Assembly: GCA_030648225.1 (NCBI GenBank)
Contig: JAUSIA010000116.1
Location: 1-12,540, forward strand
DNA length: 12,540 bases
From: Ignavibacteria bacterium
GTDB taxonomy: Bacteria; Bacteroidota; Ignavibacteria; Ignavibacteriales; Ignavibacteriaceae
Direction: 5' to 3'
A program made the translations under genes and the position numbers. This document shows, one piece after another, positions 1-7,634 of this stretch. Positions within the stretch are counted from its first letter, which is position 1; each line of letters starts with the position of its first letter. The notes under the pieces were generated by a model. The model ran no database searches. It saw only the letters and a list, made by a program, of their open reading frames with translations, and was not told the origin of the DNA.

Positions 1-43
1 AGATGTGATTCAAAAAGAATTGTTTTAAAGAAAATTTAAGGGG

Positions 44-73
44 CTTATCCCTCTCATAAAGAGGAGGGATAAG
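44..73. terminator. stem-loop downstream of the Asp-box gene
   Basis: Positions 44-53 (CTTATCCCTC) and 64-73 (GAGGGATAAG) form a perfect 10-bp inverted repeat around a 10-base loop. It begins 12 bases past the TAG stop of the minus-strand gene. On the minus strand it is followed by CCCC and then an A/T-rich stretch, not a clean T-run, so it is a weak Rho-independent terminator or a 3'-end-protecting hairpin. Positions 1-43 hold nothing I can identify. Confidence 0.5.
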
Positions 74-84
74 TTAAATTTAAA

Positions 85-1173
85 CTATTTCAACAAAACA
101 AGTTTTTTAACTTCAGAAAAACTTTCCGTTGTTAGCTGATAAAAATAAATTCCGCTTGAAAGTAAAGAAGCATTAAAATCTACTTCATAACTGCCCGCAA
201 ATTTTTCCTCATTTACGAGAGTTGAAATTTCATTTCCAAGTATATCATAAACCTTAAGTGTAACAAACCCACCCCTCGCCCCTCCAAGGAGGGGACTGTC
301 CGTTATGGGAACATTATATTTTATTTTTGTAGATGGGTTAAATAGATTGGGATAATTCTGTTCCAGCAAAAATTCATTTGGTAATACTGAATAATTTGTT
401 TCTTCAATAGATGTAACTATATCTGAAAGTTCACGACGCCAAACGCTATATCCATTTGTTGCTGCATAAATATGAGTTAAGGTAATACGGATACAGCGAG
501 CGCTTAAAGTTGGCAAGCCCTCATTTATTTTATGCCAGGTTCCACCGCCGTCTGTTGATCTGTAAATGCCTTCATTATTAGTGGAAGCAAAAATATTCAT
601 TGTATCCTGTATAGCAATAAATGTTACTTCTGCATTTTCCATTCCTGTATTAGATGGTTCCCAGTCAACTCCAAAATTATTTGAAATATAAATGCCCGCA
701 CCTGATGTTCCGGCAAACATTTTTGAGCCGATAAAACGTAAAGCTGTTACTGAAAAGCCTGGAAGACCATTTGAAAAATTCCAGGTTGTACCATTATTTG
801 TAGTCCTCATAACACCACTGCTGCCAAACCCGGCGCCGGCAAATAACGTTCCTCCGCCGCCTGCAGTAAGCGATCCCACCCCTAAAATAAAAGTGCCTGT
901 TGCAATATTAGTCCATATATCTCCGTTATTTGTTGATCTGTAAATTCCATCGAGTGCACCACCGCTGCCGGCAATTAAATCAGTACCATTAATTACCAAA
1001 GCAATAATATCACGTGCATCCAGGAATGTATTTACTGCGGTCCACGTTACGCCATTATCTGATGAACGGAAAATCCCATCGCCATCAGTAGCAATAAACC
1101 AGAAATTACCTTTTATTAAAAATTGGGTAACAATAGGAAATGCAGAGAAACTAATAGCATTGTTAGAAGGATT
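85..1173 (-). pseudogene. 3' part of interrupted Asp-box beta-propeller protein, with T9SS sorting domain
   Basis: This is the continuation, in the same frame, of the gene starting at 2265, after an in-frame TGA at 1174-1176. The frame is open from the TGA to the TAG at 85-87. It encodes five more Asp-boxes (for example SSDNGVTW, STNNGDIW, STDGGGTW) and then a type A T9SS sorting domain of roughly 90 residues ending KKLVLLK. The only start in the middle that gives a long product is a TTG at 999, inside a propeller blade and without a signal peptide, so independent expression as a secreted protein is unlikely. The sorting domain has NYPNLFNP where the family has NYPNPFNP, a second possible decay mark. 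It also carries an extra 10-12 residues (about 268-303) encoded by a palindromic insert. The role of the intact protein, by family analogy, is an outer-surface adhesion or structural protein; no enzymatic function is visible. Confidence 0.8.
279..294. repeat. GC-rich palindrome inserted in T9SS sorting-domain codons
   Basis: CCCCTCC-AA-GGAGGGG is a perfect 7-bp inverted repeat with a 2-base loop, preceded by a related ACCCCTCG at 271-278. It is strikingly GC-rich against the AT-rich surroundings. In the minus-strand reading frame it encodes part of TDSPLLGGARGG, which is absent from the equivalent place in the sorting domain of the 940-residue neighbour. It looks like a REP-like miniature element that landed in frame. 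Confidence 0.65.
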
Positions 1174-2265
1174 TCATGTTTTACCACTATCATTTGAAGT
1201 AAATAAACCACCTCCGTAAACACCAGCAAAAAAATCAGCGCCACTATTTGTAAAAGCAATATGCCTTACATCAGCCCGCTTCATTCCATTGCTTGATAGA
1301 ACCCAGTTTAAGCCTCCATCCGATGATCTGAATACTCCTCCATTTTGAGTTCCTGCCAAAAGAGTATTTCCTTCAGAGAATAATGACCTTGGATATTTAT
1401 TTGTTAATCCGGATGTATGCAAATTCCATGTAACTCCTCCATCAGTTGATTTATATATTCCACCGGTGATAGATGAGAAAATGCTGCCCTGAAATATTAC
1501 TCCTGCATAAATATCTGAAGGTGAAGCAAATAAGCTTAAAACATTTTCAAAGGAAGAATTCCCTCCTATTAAATCTGCTTTGCTCCAATTAAGCCCGCCA
1601 TTAGTAGAATAAAATATTTCTGCTTTACCAGAGAAGGCAGCATATAAATTGGTTCCATCTGATGATAAAAAATTAATCTCATCTGAGGTTAATCCGGTTT
1701 TAGCTGAATCCCAGCTTGCACCATTGTTTGTGCTTTTATATATACCGCGGCCAAATACAGAAACAAACAAGGCTGAGCCAAGTGATTCTATTGCGGCAAT
1801 ATTTGTATCCGGCAAATCAGAAGTTACATTAAGCCAGGTTGATCCGTAATCAGTTGAATGGAAAACTCCACTGCCTGTGGCAGCAAAAGCATCCTCATTT
1901 ACAGTTATTATTTCATCTATATAAATATTACTCTTTACTGAAGACCATGTTACACCAGAATCAGTTGAACGGAATAGATTTGTAAATGTGCCTGCAAATA
2001 AAGTAGTGGAATTTCCGGCGATAGTAATAAGTTGTTCAGTCTCTTCAACCTGAACTGATCCGGTTTCAATCCAGGAAACGCCATTATCAGAGGAGTTAAA
2101 GATATCACCTCTTAGAGTCCCGCAGAAAATTTTATTATTGAATTTACACATTGTGTATATGTTTCCAGCTTCAGGTCCGGAAGTTGATTCCCACTGAGCA
2201 AAACTAAAAGAAGAGAATGAAATAAAAATTAATATTATATGATAAAAAAATTTTGAACTTACCAT
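1174..2265 (-). CDS. exported Asp-box (BNR/sortilin-like) beta-propeller protein, 5' part of interrupted gene
   Basis: The ATG-initiated 363-residue product has a clear Sec signal peptide (hydrophobic residues about 8-22, SFSFA before Q24). Eight Asp-box motifs S-x-D/N-x-G-x-x-W follow at about residues 58-65, 100-107, 137-144, 178-185, 220-227, 273-280, 314-321 and 357-364. The eighth is cut at SNDSGKT because its Trp codon reads TGA. Such repeats form blades of sialidase/sortilin-like or YCF48-like propellers, but no sialidase Arg triad or Tyr nucleophile is recognisable, so no enzyme activity is claimed. The coding frame continues without other damage to 85, where the T9SS sorting domain lies. 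As translated, this product could reach the periplasm but would lack the tail needed for outer-membrane export. It lies 50 bases downstream of the 940-residue gene on the same strand, so co-transcription is possible. Confidence 0.8.
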   Translation of the reverse strand: MVSSKFFYHIILIFISFSSFSFAQWESTSGPEAGNIYTMCKFNNKIFCGTLRGDIFNSSDNGVSWIETGSVQVEETEQLITIAGNSTTLFAGTFTNLFRSTDSGVTWSSVKSNIYIDEIITVNEDAFAATGSGVFHSTDYGSTWLNVTSDLPDTNIAAIESLGSALFVSVFGRGIYKSTNNGASWDSAKTGLTSDEINFLSSDGTNLYAAFSGKAEIFYSTNGGLNWSKADLIGGNSSFENVLSLFASPSDIYAGVIFQGSIFSSITGGIYKSTDGGVTWNLHTSGLTNKYPRSLFSEGNTLLAGTQNGGVFRSSDGGLNWVLSSNGMKRADVRHIAFTNSGADFFAGVYGGGLFTSNDSGKT

Positions 2266-2315
2266 AATGCATACTTCTTTTGAAAATTATTTCATTAAAA
2301 CATTTCTACCGAAGT

Positions 2316-5138
2316 CTAACGAAGAAGGATCATTTTCTTAGTTGCTGTAAAATCTCCTGCTTTAATTGTATAGAAATAAATTCCGCTTGATAGATTACTT
2401 GCATCAAATTTCACTTCATAATTTCCTGCCGGTTTTTCTTCATTAACCAAACCTGAAACTTCGCTTCCGAGGATATCATATATTTTTAAAGTAACAAAGG
2501 AAGATTTTGGTAACTGGTATTTTATTGTTGTTATTGGGTTGAATGGATTAGGGTAATTCTGAGCAAGATTGTATTCAGTCGGATTTATGAGTGAACCTTG
2601 ATCATCAGCATCAACTGTATTATTAATAAAAATTGAATCATCTATAGAACCGTTATTTCCATTATCAATTAATATTTTAACAGGCTGGCTTAAATCATTC
2701 CAGACTGGAATTATTTGATGCGAAGAGTTCATTGATAATATAATTGCCTGATGCTCAAACCGGGAATCACCTTGTATAGAAACTTTTAGTAATTGAAGAT
2801 CATAGTTTTTCTCTGCATTAGCATTTACAATTTTTATTTCGTCCTGATTGATTGTATTGAAATGCATTGAATCGTTTTGGATCATTGCACAATTTAAGAT
2901 ATCAATCTGTTTATGGATTAAATTATCAGCGATAATAGCACCAAAGTTTATTTGTTTTAAATTGTTGTCCGGATTTTGAACACCAATTCCGTTCTCATAC
3001 TGAATAAAGTCAGTTTCTATTTCAGTAGCATCTGTTCTGCCATAATAAATTAATTGCGTTTGGTCAAAAAATGAGATGTAAGTAAGCGAGTCTGCAAAGT
3101 CATTCATAGAGATAGTATATACATCAGGGGGTAGTTCGAAACCAATTGGAGGATGGGGATAACCTGTAAGTGGTATGTTAGGAATTACACCTGGTATATT
3201 TAAAGAGAGAATACTATCCCTTGAATCATAAAAGACTGAATCTCCCGATGAATTTTTTATTATTATTGAAGCATCTAAAGAATTAAACATACTGATGAGT
3301 GACAATGATTTGTTTTGTTCTGAAGAAGGAGTAAACGGGATATTAGCATTATGCAGGTAACTGCTTGAGGGAAAAGATAAAACAAGACCAAAGGGCTTAT
3401 CTGAAGGAAATGTTTGCTTATCCAATATTTTTTCATTAACAACGGTTGGATAAGTCCAGGTGTTTTCTACAGTATTAATAGCAATTGCAAGATTGTCAAG
3501 GTAAGGTGCATTATTATCGTATACCTGAATATACTCTATTCCAGGATTGGTTGGGCTTTTAGTTATTTTCCATGGATTTATAGCGTGAGCTTCCAGAGGA
3601 TCGGTATATGAAAAATAGTCAATGGCTTTATTATCCCCATTCTCACTTCTAAATATTTGTCTGAGTTCTTCAAGTGTTTCATTGGGCTCGGTAAACGGTG
3701 CTCTAAGATTTACAGATTTTCCTTCAGTTCCCAGTTGATAAACCCACATTTCATTAATAACTCTTCTTGAATCTGATCCAAGCTGGACTTCTCTGAGATT
3801 ATTGAATGCGGGGATACCAAAACGAGAGATGAAATCTGCCTTACGATCAAAAGCAAGAAAACTAGATCCTGAAAAACCAGCACAGGAGCCTCCCCAGGTA
3901 CCCTTATTAAACGCCCAATAGAAAATTGCCATGGGTTTAACTATGCCGCCCAGGCTCAAAGTAAAATAGCACTGATCTATTCCGAAAGTTCGAACAAAAC
4001 TTGGCCAATCCGGGAACTCTTCCGGTTGAGCATTTATTAACCAATGCTGGAAATCCGGTCCGTAGCGGGTTTGTGTAAATGGATCTGTACCATTTTTATA
4101 ATCAAATTGCTGATACCATTCTGGAGTCCACATATTTGGGCTGCTGTTATTAAACACCCAATCATCCTCACCGATGTTTGGACCAATTTTGTATGGCTCA
4201 TAATCACCATTTGCATCTACGCGAGTAAGCTGATAACCTTTTATTTTAAAAACTTCACTTACTCCAAAAGCATTAGGATCTGAAGCGTCCTCAATACTAA
4301 TAGCACATTTTCTGGAGAGAATTGAGTCAGGTATGTTCCATACGTAGTATCCCGAATCAGCTGGATAGTTCTGAACGATGTCTGCAAAGCTTCCCCCGCC
4401 GTTTTCAAAATTCACACTGAAACTGATTCCTACCGAATCAATGCCAGTTGACGTCCACCGGATCGTATCCTGTTCACCTGCAATCCAGAGCTCTCCTGCC
4501 TGAGGTTCTATTACATTTAAATTAGCATTATTTGAAATAATTAATTTCAGTTCGGCAAATGAAACAATAGCATCATCCTGATAAAGCATTTGGAATCCAT
4601 CCCCCATTATATGATCTATAAAGACCTGGGATTGGTATCCATGGTCGAGCATCTCGAATTGAATTGTCACAATAACATTTAACGGATGAGAGCCTACATT
4701 GATAGGAGTGCATCCGCAATTATCACCTACTACATGATCGTTGCTTGCACCTGCATCTTTCTGTTCTATCATTAATATAAGCTGTGCTGAAATTACTTGT
4801 GACGAACTATCTATACTCTGATTTGAATATGTAAAATTCCATACGGTTCTTTCATCAATACCATTACCAGTAACAGGATCATTACCCGATCTCTCAATTA
4901 AGAAATCCCCGTTAGTAATATTACCGCCATTAGGATCCTGAGGTGGAGTAGTGCTGCCAGTGACCGTAGAAATCAGAGTATCTATAATTGCAGAAGTTAG
5001 GAGGATATTATTTTTTTCTGAACCATCAGCTTTAATAATTTGAAATCCAAATAAAAAATTTTCAATCTGAATGAATAAAGTAAAACATAAAAATAAAATC
5101 AAAACAATATTTTTCTTGCTAAAATTCCTTTTCATCAT
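2316..5138 (-). CDS. large T9SS-exported protein with Kre9-like Ig domain and papain-like Cys/His/Asp region
   Basis: The product is 940 residues. Residues 1-32 carry a basic n-region and a long hydrophobic stretch (signal peptide). Residues about 40-205 are not recognised. Residues about 208-300 match the Kre9/KNH-type Ig-like pattern (VIEPQAGELW, then IRW, YYVWNIPD, CAISIEDASDP). Residues about 405-545 contain GGSCAGFS (Cys419), EAHAINPW (His518) and VYDNNAP (Asp541), in the order and spacing of a papain-like catalytic triad. A roughly 300-residue beta-rich region follows. Residues about 859-940 are a type A T9SS sorting domain starting NYPNPFNP and ending KKMILLR. It is therefore predicted to cross the outer membrane and be attached to the surface or released. 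Its 3' end DNA is nearly identical to an orphan fragment at 5238-5303. The first of two adjacent ATG codons is given; the second (5135) is better placed for the ribosome site. Stop TAG. Confidence 0.85.
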   Translation of the reverse strand: MMKRNFSKKNIVLILFLCFTLFIQIENFLFGFQIIKADGSEKNNILLTSAIIDTLISTVTGSTTPPQDPNGGNITNGDFLIERSGNDPVTGNGIDERTVWNFTYSNQSIDSSSQVISAQLILMIEQKDAGASNDHVVGDNCGCTPINVGSHPLNVIVTIQFEMLDHGYQSQVFIDHIMGDGFQMLYQDDAIVSFAELKLIISNNANLNVIEPQAGELWIAGEQDTIRWTSTGIDSVGISFSVNFENGGGSFADIVQNYPADSGYYVWNIPDSILSRKCAISIEDASDPNAFGVSEVFKIKGYQLTRVDANGDYEPYKIGPNIGEDDWVFNNSSPNMWTPEWYQQFDYKNGTDPFTQTRYGPDFQHWLINAQPEEFPDWPSFVRTFGIDQCYFTLSLGGIVKPMAIFYWAFNKGTWGGSCAGFSGSSFLAFDRKADFISRFGIPAFNNLREVQLGSDSRRVINEMWVYQLGTEGKSVNLRAPFTEPNETLEELRQIFRSENGDNKAIDYFSYTDPLEAHAINPWKITKSPTNPGIEYIQVYDNNAPYLDNLAIAINTVENTWTYPTVVNEKILDKQTFPSDKPFGLVLSFPSSSYLHNANIPFTPSSEQNKSLSLISMFNSLDASIIIKNSSGDSVFYDSRDSILSLNIPGVIPNIPLTGYPHPPIGFELPPDVYTISMNDFADSLTYISFFDQTQLIYYGRTDATEIETDFIQYENGIGVQNPDNNLKQINFGAIIADNLIHKQIDILNCAMIQNDSMHFNTINQDEIKIVNANAEKNYDLQLLKVSIQGDSRFEHQAIILSMNSSHQIIPVWNDLSQPVKILIDNGNNGSIDDSIFINNTVDADDQGSLINPTEYNLAQNYPNPFNPITTIKYQLPKSSFVTLKIYDILGSEVSGLVNEEKPAGNYEVKFDASNLSSGIYFYTIKAGDFTATKKMILLR

Positions 5139-5144
5139 TCCTCC
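5133..5144 (-). promoter_or_regulatory. Shine-Dalgarno site deciding between two adjacent ATG codons
   Basis: On the minus strand the sequence reads GGAGG-A-ATG-ATG. The GGAGG (5140-5144) is only 1 base from the first ATG (5136-5138) but 4 bases from the second (5133-5135). The second ATG, giving MKRNFSKK, is therefore the more likely start, and the protein would be 939 residues. Confidence 0.6.
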
Positions 5145-5228
5145 AATTAATTTTGACTGATTAAAATATTTTTATTCGATATTTACCGTCCAGCTATAAA
5201 GAAATATATCAAGCGGGAAAACCTATTA

Positions 5229-5306
5229 TCATTTTATAAGGATCATCTTTTTAGTTGCTGTAAAATCTCCTGCTTTAATTGTATAGAAATAAACACCGCC
5301 TGAAAG
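5229..5306 (-). pseudogene. orphan 3' end of a T9SS sorting domain (remnant 1)
   Basis: The minus strand encodes LSGGVYFYTIKAGDF followed by TATKKMILIK and TGA, which is the last 25 residues of a type A sorting domain. Homology stops abruptly upstream of the Leu at 5304-5306 and there is no start codon or signal peptide, so it cannot be an independent gene. Positions 5238-5303 match 2325-2390, the end of the intact neighbour, at 61 of 66 bases, including an unbroken run of 43. A recent duplication or recombination with the neighbour is the simplest reading. Confidence 0.85.
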
Positions 5307-5377
5307 AAAGAGATAAGTGAAGCTAAGGATGTTTTAGCTAATACTCAAGAATCAGAAAATAACGTACAGAAATAAAA

Positions 5378-5403
5378 AAACCCGACCTGAAAAAGCCGGG
5401 TTT
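5378..5403 (-). terminator. Rho-independent terminator of the housekeeping operon
   Basis: AAACCCG (5378-5384) pairs with CGGGTTT (5397-5403) around a 12-base loop. On the minus strand the second arm runs straight into a T-tract (complement of the A-run at 5374-5380). It lies about 85 bases beyond the stop of the B12-binding subunit gene, so it should end the operon that begins near 9479. On the plus strand the tail TTTCATT is weak. Confidence 0.75.
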
Positions 5404-5426
5404 CATTAAAACGTAGTTCCTTTTTC

Positions 5427-5486
5427 TCATTTAATGAACATCATTTTCTTTACATCAACAAAATCACCTGCTTCAAGCCTGTAGAA
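5427..5486 (-). pseudogene. orphan 3' end of a T9SS sorting domain (remnant 2)
   Basis: The minus strand encodes FYRLEAGDFVDVKKMMFIK followed by TGA, the last 19 residues of a sorting domain. It starts 2 bases after the stop codon of the B12-binding gene and is in a different frame from it. It is more diverged than remnant 1 at the DNA level, so it comes from a different parent gene. No start or upstream homology is present. Confidence 0.75.
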
Positions 5487-5488
5487 GT

Positions 5489-5896
5489 TTAACTTTTAGG
5501 ATGTGCCTCACACCAGGATTTTATATACTCAGCAATTTTTGTTGTAGTTGCACCGGGAGTAAATAATTCACCTACACCTATCTTTTTAAGTTCCTTTATA
5601 TCCTCATCAGGAATTATTCCTCCGCCTGTTAAGAGTACATCATTTAAACCTTTTTCTTTCATTAGATTTAAAATCTTTGGAAAGATAGTCATATGTGCGC
5701 CGGATAAAACACTTATTCCTATAACATCAACATCTTCCTGGAGAGCAGCTTCAACTATCATCTCAGGTGTCTGCCGGAGACCAGTATAAATAACTTCCAT
5801 TCCTGAATCACGCAAAGCAGCGGCAATAACTTTTGCGCCTCTGTCATGCCCATCAAGTCCTGCTTTTGCAACCAGCACTCTAATTTTTTTATCCAT
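5489..5896 (-). CDS. B12-binding small subunit of a methylmalonyl-CoA mutase-type enzyme
   Basis: The product is 135 residues, the size of a free-standing cobalamin-binding domain. D15-G-H17-D-R-G20 is the DxHxxG motif whose His ligates the cobalt. SVLSG (62-66) and [10 protein letters not shown] (90-99) are the other nucleotide-loop signatures of the Rossmann-like B12 fold. The opening [16 protein letters not shown] is typical of the mutase C-terminal domain rather than of methionine synthase. It would pair with a separate catalytic TIM-barrel subunit, not present in this window, to interconvert methylmalonyl-CoA (or a related branched acyl-CoA) and its linear isomer in the cytoplasm. AGAAGGA lies upstream of the ATG, which overlaps the end of the HIT gene by 8 bases, so the two are translationally linked. 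The exact acyl-CoA substrate cannot be told from this domain. Stop TAA. Confidence 0.93.
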   Translation of the reverse strand: MDKKIRVLVAKAGLDGHDRGAKVIAAALRDSGMEVIYTGLRQTPEMIVEAALQEDVDVIGISVLSGAHMTIFPKILNLMKEKGLNDVLLTGGGIIPDEDIKELKKIGVGELFTPGATTTKIAEYIKSWCEAHPKS

Positions 5897-6320
5897 AAAA
5901 GAAATCCTTCTGCTTATTTAATTCACTTCTTATTTTATCTGCAAATTCTTTCATTGCACCCTCTGAATATCTTTTAAACTCCGGTTTAAATCTAAAATCA
6001 TTTAAATAACGAGGTATAATATGAAAATGAAAATGGAAGATAGTCTGCCCCGCTGCTTTGCCGCTATTCAAAATAAGATTAAAACCATCTGCATTAACGC
6101 TTTTTATAACCGCTGTAGTAATGAATTGTAATCCTTTCATAAAATGGTCTAATTCATCAAAAGGAACTGAAAGGAAATTATCAAAATGTTTTTTTGTTAT
6201 TACAAGTGTGTGTCCGTAGTTTACAGGTCTAATGTCAAGGAAGGAAATTATGTTTTCATTCTGATAGAGAATCTCGGCTTCAGATTTCCCCTCAATAATA
6301 TCACAAAAGATGCAATCCAT
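5889..6320 (-). CDS. HIT family nucleotide hydrolase/transferase
   Basis: The product is 143 residues, standard for the HIT superfamily. H96-F-H98-F-H100-I-I is the histidine triad, with the middle His the expected nucleophile that forms a nucleotidyl intermediate. C3 and C6 (CIFC) at the N-terminus are half of the zinc site seen in Hint-like members, and N85-S-G contributes to phosphate binding. Proteins of this type hydrolyse nucleoside phosphoramidates or adenylated compounds in the cytoplasm; the physiological substrate is usually unknown. It lies 66 bases after kdsB and overlaps the start of the B12-binding gene. No strong ribosome site precedes its ATG. Stop TAA. Confidence 0.93.
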   Translation of the reverse strand: MDCIFCDIIEGKSEAEILYQNENIISFLDIRPVNYGHTLVITKKHFDNFLSVPFDELDHFMKGLQFITTAVIKSVNADGFNLILNSGKAAGQTIFHFHFHIIPRYLNDFRFKPEFKRYSEGAMKEFADKIRSELNKQKDFFYG

Positions 6321-6386
6321 ACCACAAAATAAGCTTAATTTACTTTTTTGGCAAAATAAAAAATTATTTGAGATCGTTTAATTGAG

Positions 6387-7148
6387 CTATTTTTTCTTCA
6401 AAATATACTTTTGATAATATTTTCTCGCCCTTTCAAGGTCATCAGGTGTATCAACTGATAAAATATCAAACTCAGTTGTAACTATTTTTATTTTGAAGCC
6501 ATTCTCAAGCATTCGTAACTGTTCGAGTTTTTCAGTTTTCTCAAGATCAGTTGGCTGGAGTTTTATAAACTTTAAAAGATAATCTCTCCTGAAGACATAA
6601 AGACCAATATGCTTATAAATTTCTGCAAGCTGAATTTTCTCACTGTTTGTTTTTGCATCTCTTACAAATGGAATAGGGGAACGTGAGAAGTACATTGCAA
6701 AATTATTGTAATCAAAAACAACCTTAACCACTGATGGAGATCTCAACTCTTCAACTGAATCAATCCGCTTAGCAAGTGTTGAGACATTGACACTCTTATC
6801 AAATAATAAAGGTTCAATTGCCTGGTCAATCATTGTACCTTTTATAAAAGGTTCATCTCCCTGGATGTTAACAATTATTTCTGCTTCAGGAAAATTATTT
6901 ATTACATATGCTGCCCGGTCAGAACCAGACTGAATATCTTTTGGAGTCATCACAACTTTTGCTCCAAAACCTTTAGCGGTTTTTGCGACTTTTTCATCAT
7001 CAACGGCAAGGATTACTTCATTAAGAAGATTGGATTTTTTTGAATTCTCATAGGTATGCTGTATCATAGGCTTACCGCCAATATCGGCAAGAATTTTACC
7101 AAACAATCGTGAAGAAGCAAATCGGGCGGGGATTATTCCAAGAATCAT
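6387..7148 (-). CDS. kdsB: 3-deoxy-manno-octulosonate cytidylyltransferase (CMP-KDO synthetase)
   Basis: The enzyme transfers CMP from CTP to KDO, the activation step for the LPS inner core. It is a cytoplasmic Rossmann-like nucleotidyltransferase. The 253 residues match the usual length. Visible family motifs are IPARFASSRLFGK (6-18, CTP-binding loop; most relatives have LPGK where this one has LFGK), SGSDR (74-78), NIQGDEPFI (94-102), YFSRSPIP (153-160), KHIGLY (179-184), EKTEKLEQLRMLENGFKI (203-220) and VDTPDDLERA (232-241). Its presence indicates a Gram-negative outer membrane with KDO. The ATG lies just inside a 195-base gap after gatC that holds an inverted repeat, so it may have its own promoter, but I could not identify a convincing one. 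Stop TAG. Confidence 0.95.
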   Translation of the reverse strand: MILGIIPARFASSRLFGKILADIGGKPMIQHTYENSKKSNLLNEVILAVDDEKVAKTAKGFGAKVVMTPKDIQSGSDRAAYVINNFPEAEIIVNIQGDEPFIKGTMIDQAIEPLLFDKSVNVSTLAKRIDSVEELRSPSVVKVVFDYNNFAMYFSRSPIPFVRDAKTNSEKIQLAEIYKHIGLYVFRRDYLLKFIKLQPTDLEKTEKLEQLRMLENGFKIKIVTTEFDILSVDTPDDLERARKYYQKYILKKK

Positions 7149-7218
7149 TTTATATGATGATATTTATAATTCAAAATTACTTTATAAGATTAGAAGTTCA
7201 AACAGGAAATGATTTTAT

Positions 7219-7310
7219 TTCTCAGTGAAACTCTGTGATTCTCTCGGTGTTTCTCTGTGAAATTTTTTATTACACTGAGAACCACTGAGAAGACACAGCA
7301 AAACACAGAG
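7219..7310. repeat. imperfect inverted repeat built of CTCTGTG-like units
   Basis: The left arm carries CTCAGTGAAA, CTCTGTGATT, CTCTCGGTGTTT and CTCTGTGAAA in tandem (7221-7262). The right arm carries the opposite orientation: CACTGAGAAC, CACTGAGAAG, GACACAGC and ACACAGAG (7273-7310). A T-rich 9-10 base loop separates them. It fills the gap between gatC and kdsB and could fold into a long imperfect hairpin on either strand, so it is either a dispersed intergenic repeat or a processing or attenuation signal between the two halves of the operon. Confidence 0.6.
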
Positions 7311-7343
7311 TTAATCCTAATAATTTTTTGATTGGATTTGGAT

Positions 7344-7634
7344 TTACGAAATGATTACTTTCGGAACTTTAAAAAATTCTTCATCACTATCGGGTGCATT
7401 TTTTAATGCTTCTCCACGGCTGATTGATGGTTTAAGAATATCCTCTCTGAAAATATTATTACCTTCAACCGGATGAGATAAAGGTTCAATATTTTCAGTA
7501 TCAAGTTCGTTCAGCTTCTCAACATATTCAAGAATCTGGTTAAGCTGATGCGTAAAACTTTCTAATTCTTTTTTTGAAAATTTAAGTCTTGCAAGTTCAG
7601 CAATATGTTCTGCATCTTTAAGAGTTACCGACAC
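7344..7634 (-). CDS. gatC: Asp-tRNA(Asn)/Glu-tRNA(Gln) amidotransferase subunit C
   Basis: The product is 96 residues, the full length of GatC. The N-terminal pattern MSVTLKDAEHIAELARL, the LNQILEYVEKLNELDT helix and the Pro-rich tail with LSHPVEG, REDI and FFKVPKVI are characteristic. GatC is the small scaffold that wraps around GatA and GatB in the complex converting Glu-tRNA(Gln) or Asp-tRNA(Asn) to the amidated form. GatA and GatB are not in this window. The start codon is GTG at 7632-7634 with AAGGA about 7 bases upstream. It overlaps the acyltransferase gene by 17 bases, so coupled translation is likely. Stop TAA. Confidence 0.95.
   Translation of the reverse strand: MSVTLKDAEHIAELARLKFSKKELESFTHQLNQILEYVEKLNELDTENIEPLSHPVEGNNIFREDILKPSISRGEALKNAPDSDEEFFKVPKVIIS

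Noticed and set aside
692..943. Plus-strand open frame opposite the Asp-box gene, and similar ones at 1649-1849, 3414-3611 and 4044-4283
   Set aside because: They lie antisense to genes with clear domain matches, are short, lack ribosome sites and resemble no known family.
85..999. Independent gene starting at the TTG at 999
   Set aside because: The start falls inside a propeller blade, there is no signal peptide despite a T9SS tail, and the frame is open and homologous upstream to 1173.
1174..1176. TGA read as Trp (genetic code change) in this organism
   Set aside because: Both sorting-domain remnants end with TGA exactly where the family stops, and no other long gene here is broken by TGA at Trp positions. 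Standard code with one lesion is simpler.
7219..7310. CRISPR array
   Set aside because: Units are about 10 bases, imperfect and in two orientations, with no 30-base spacers and no cas genes nearby.
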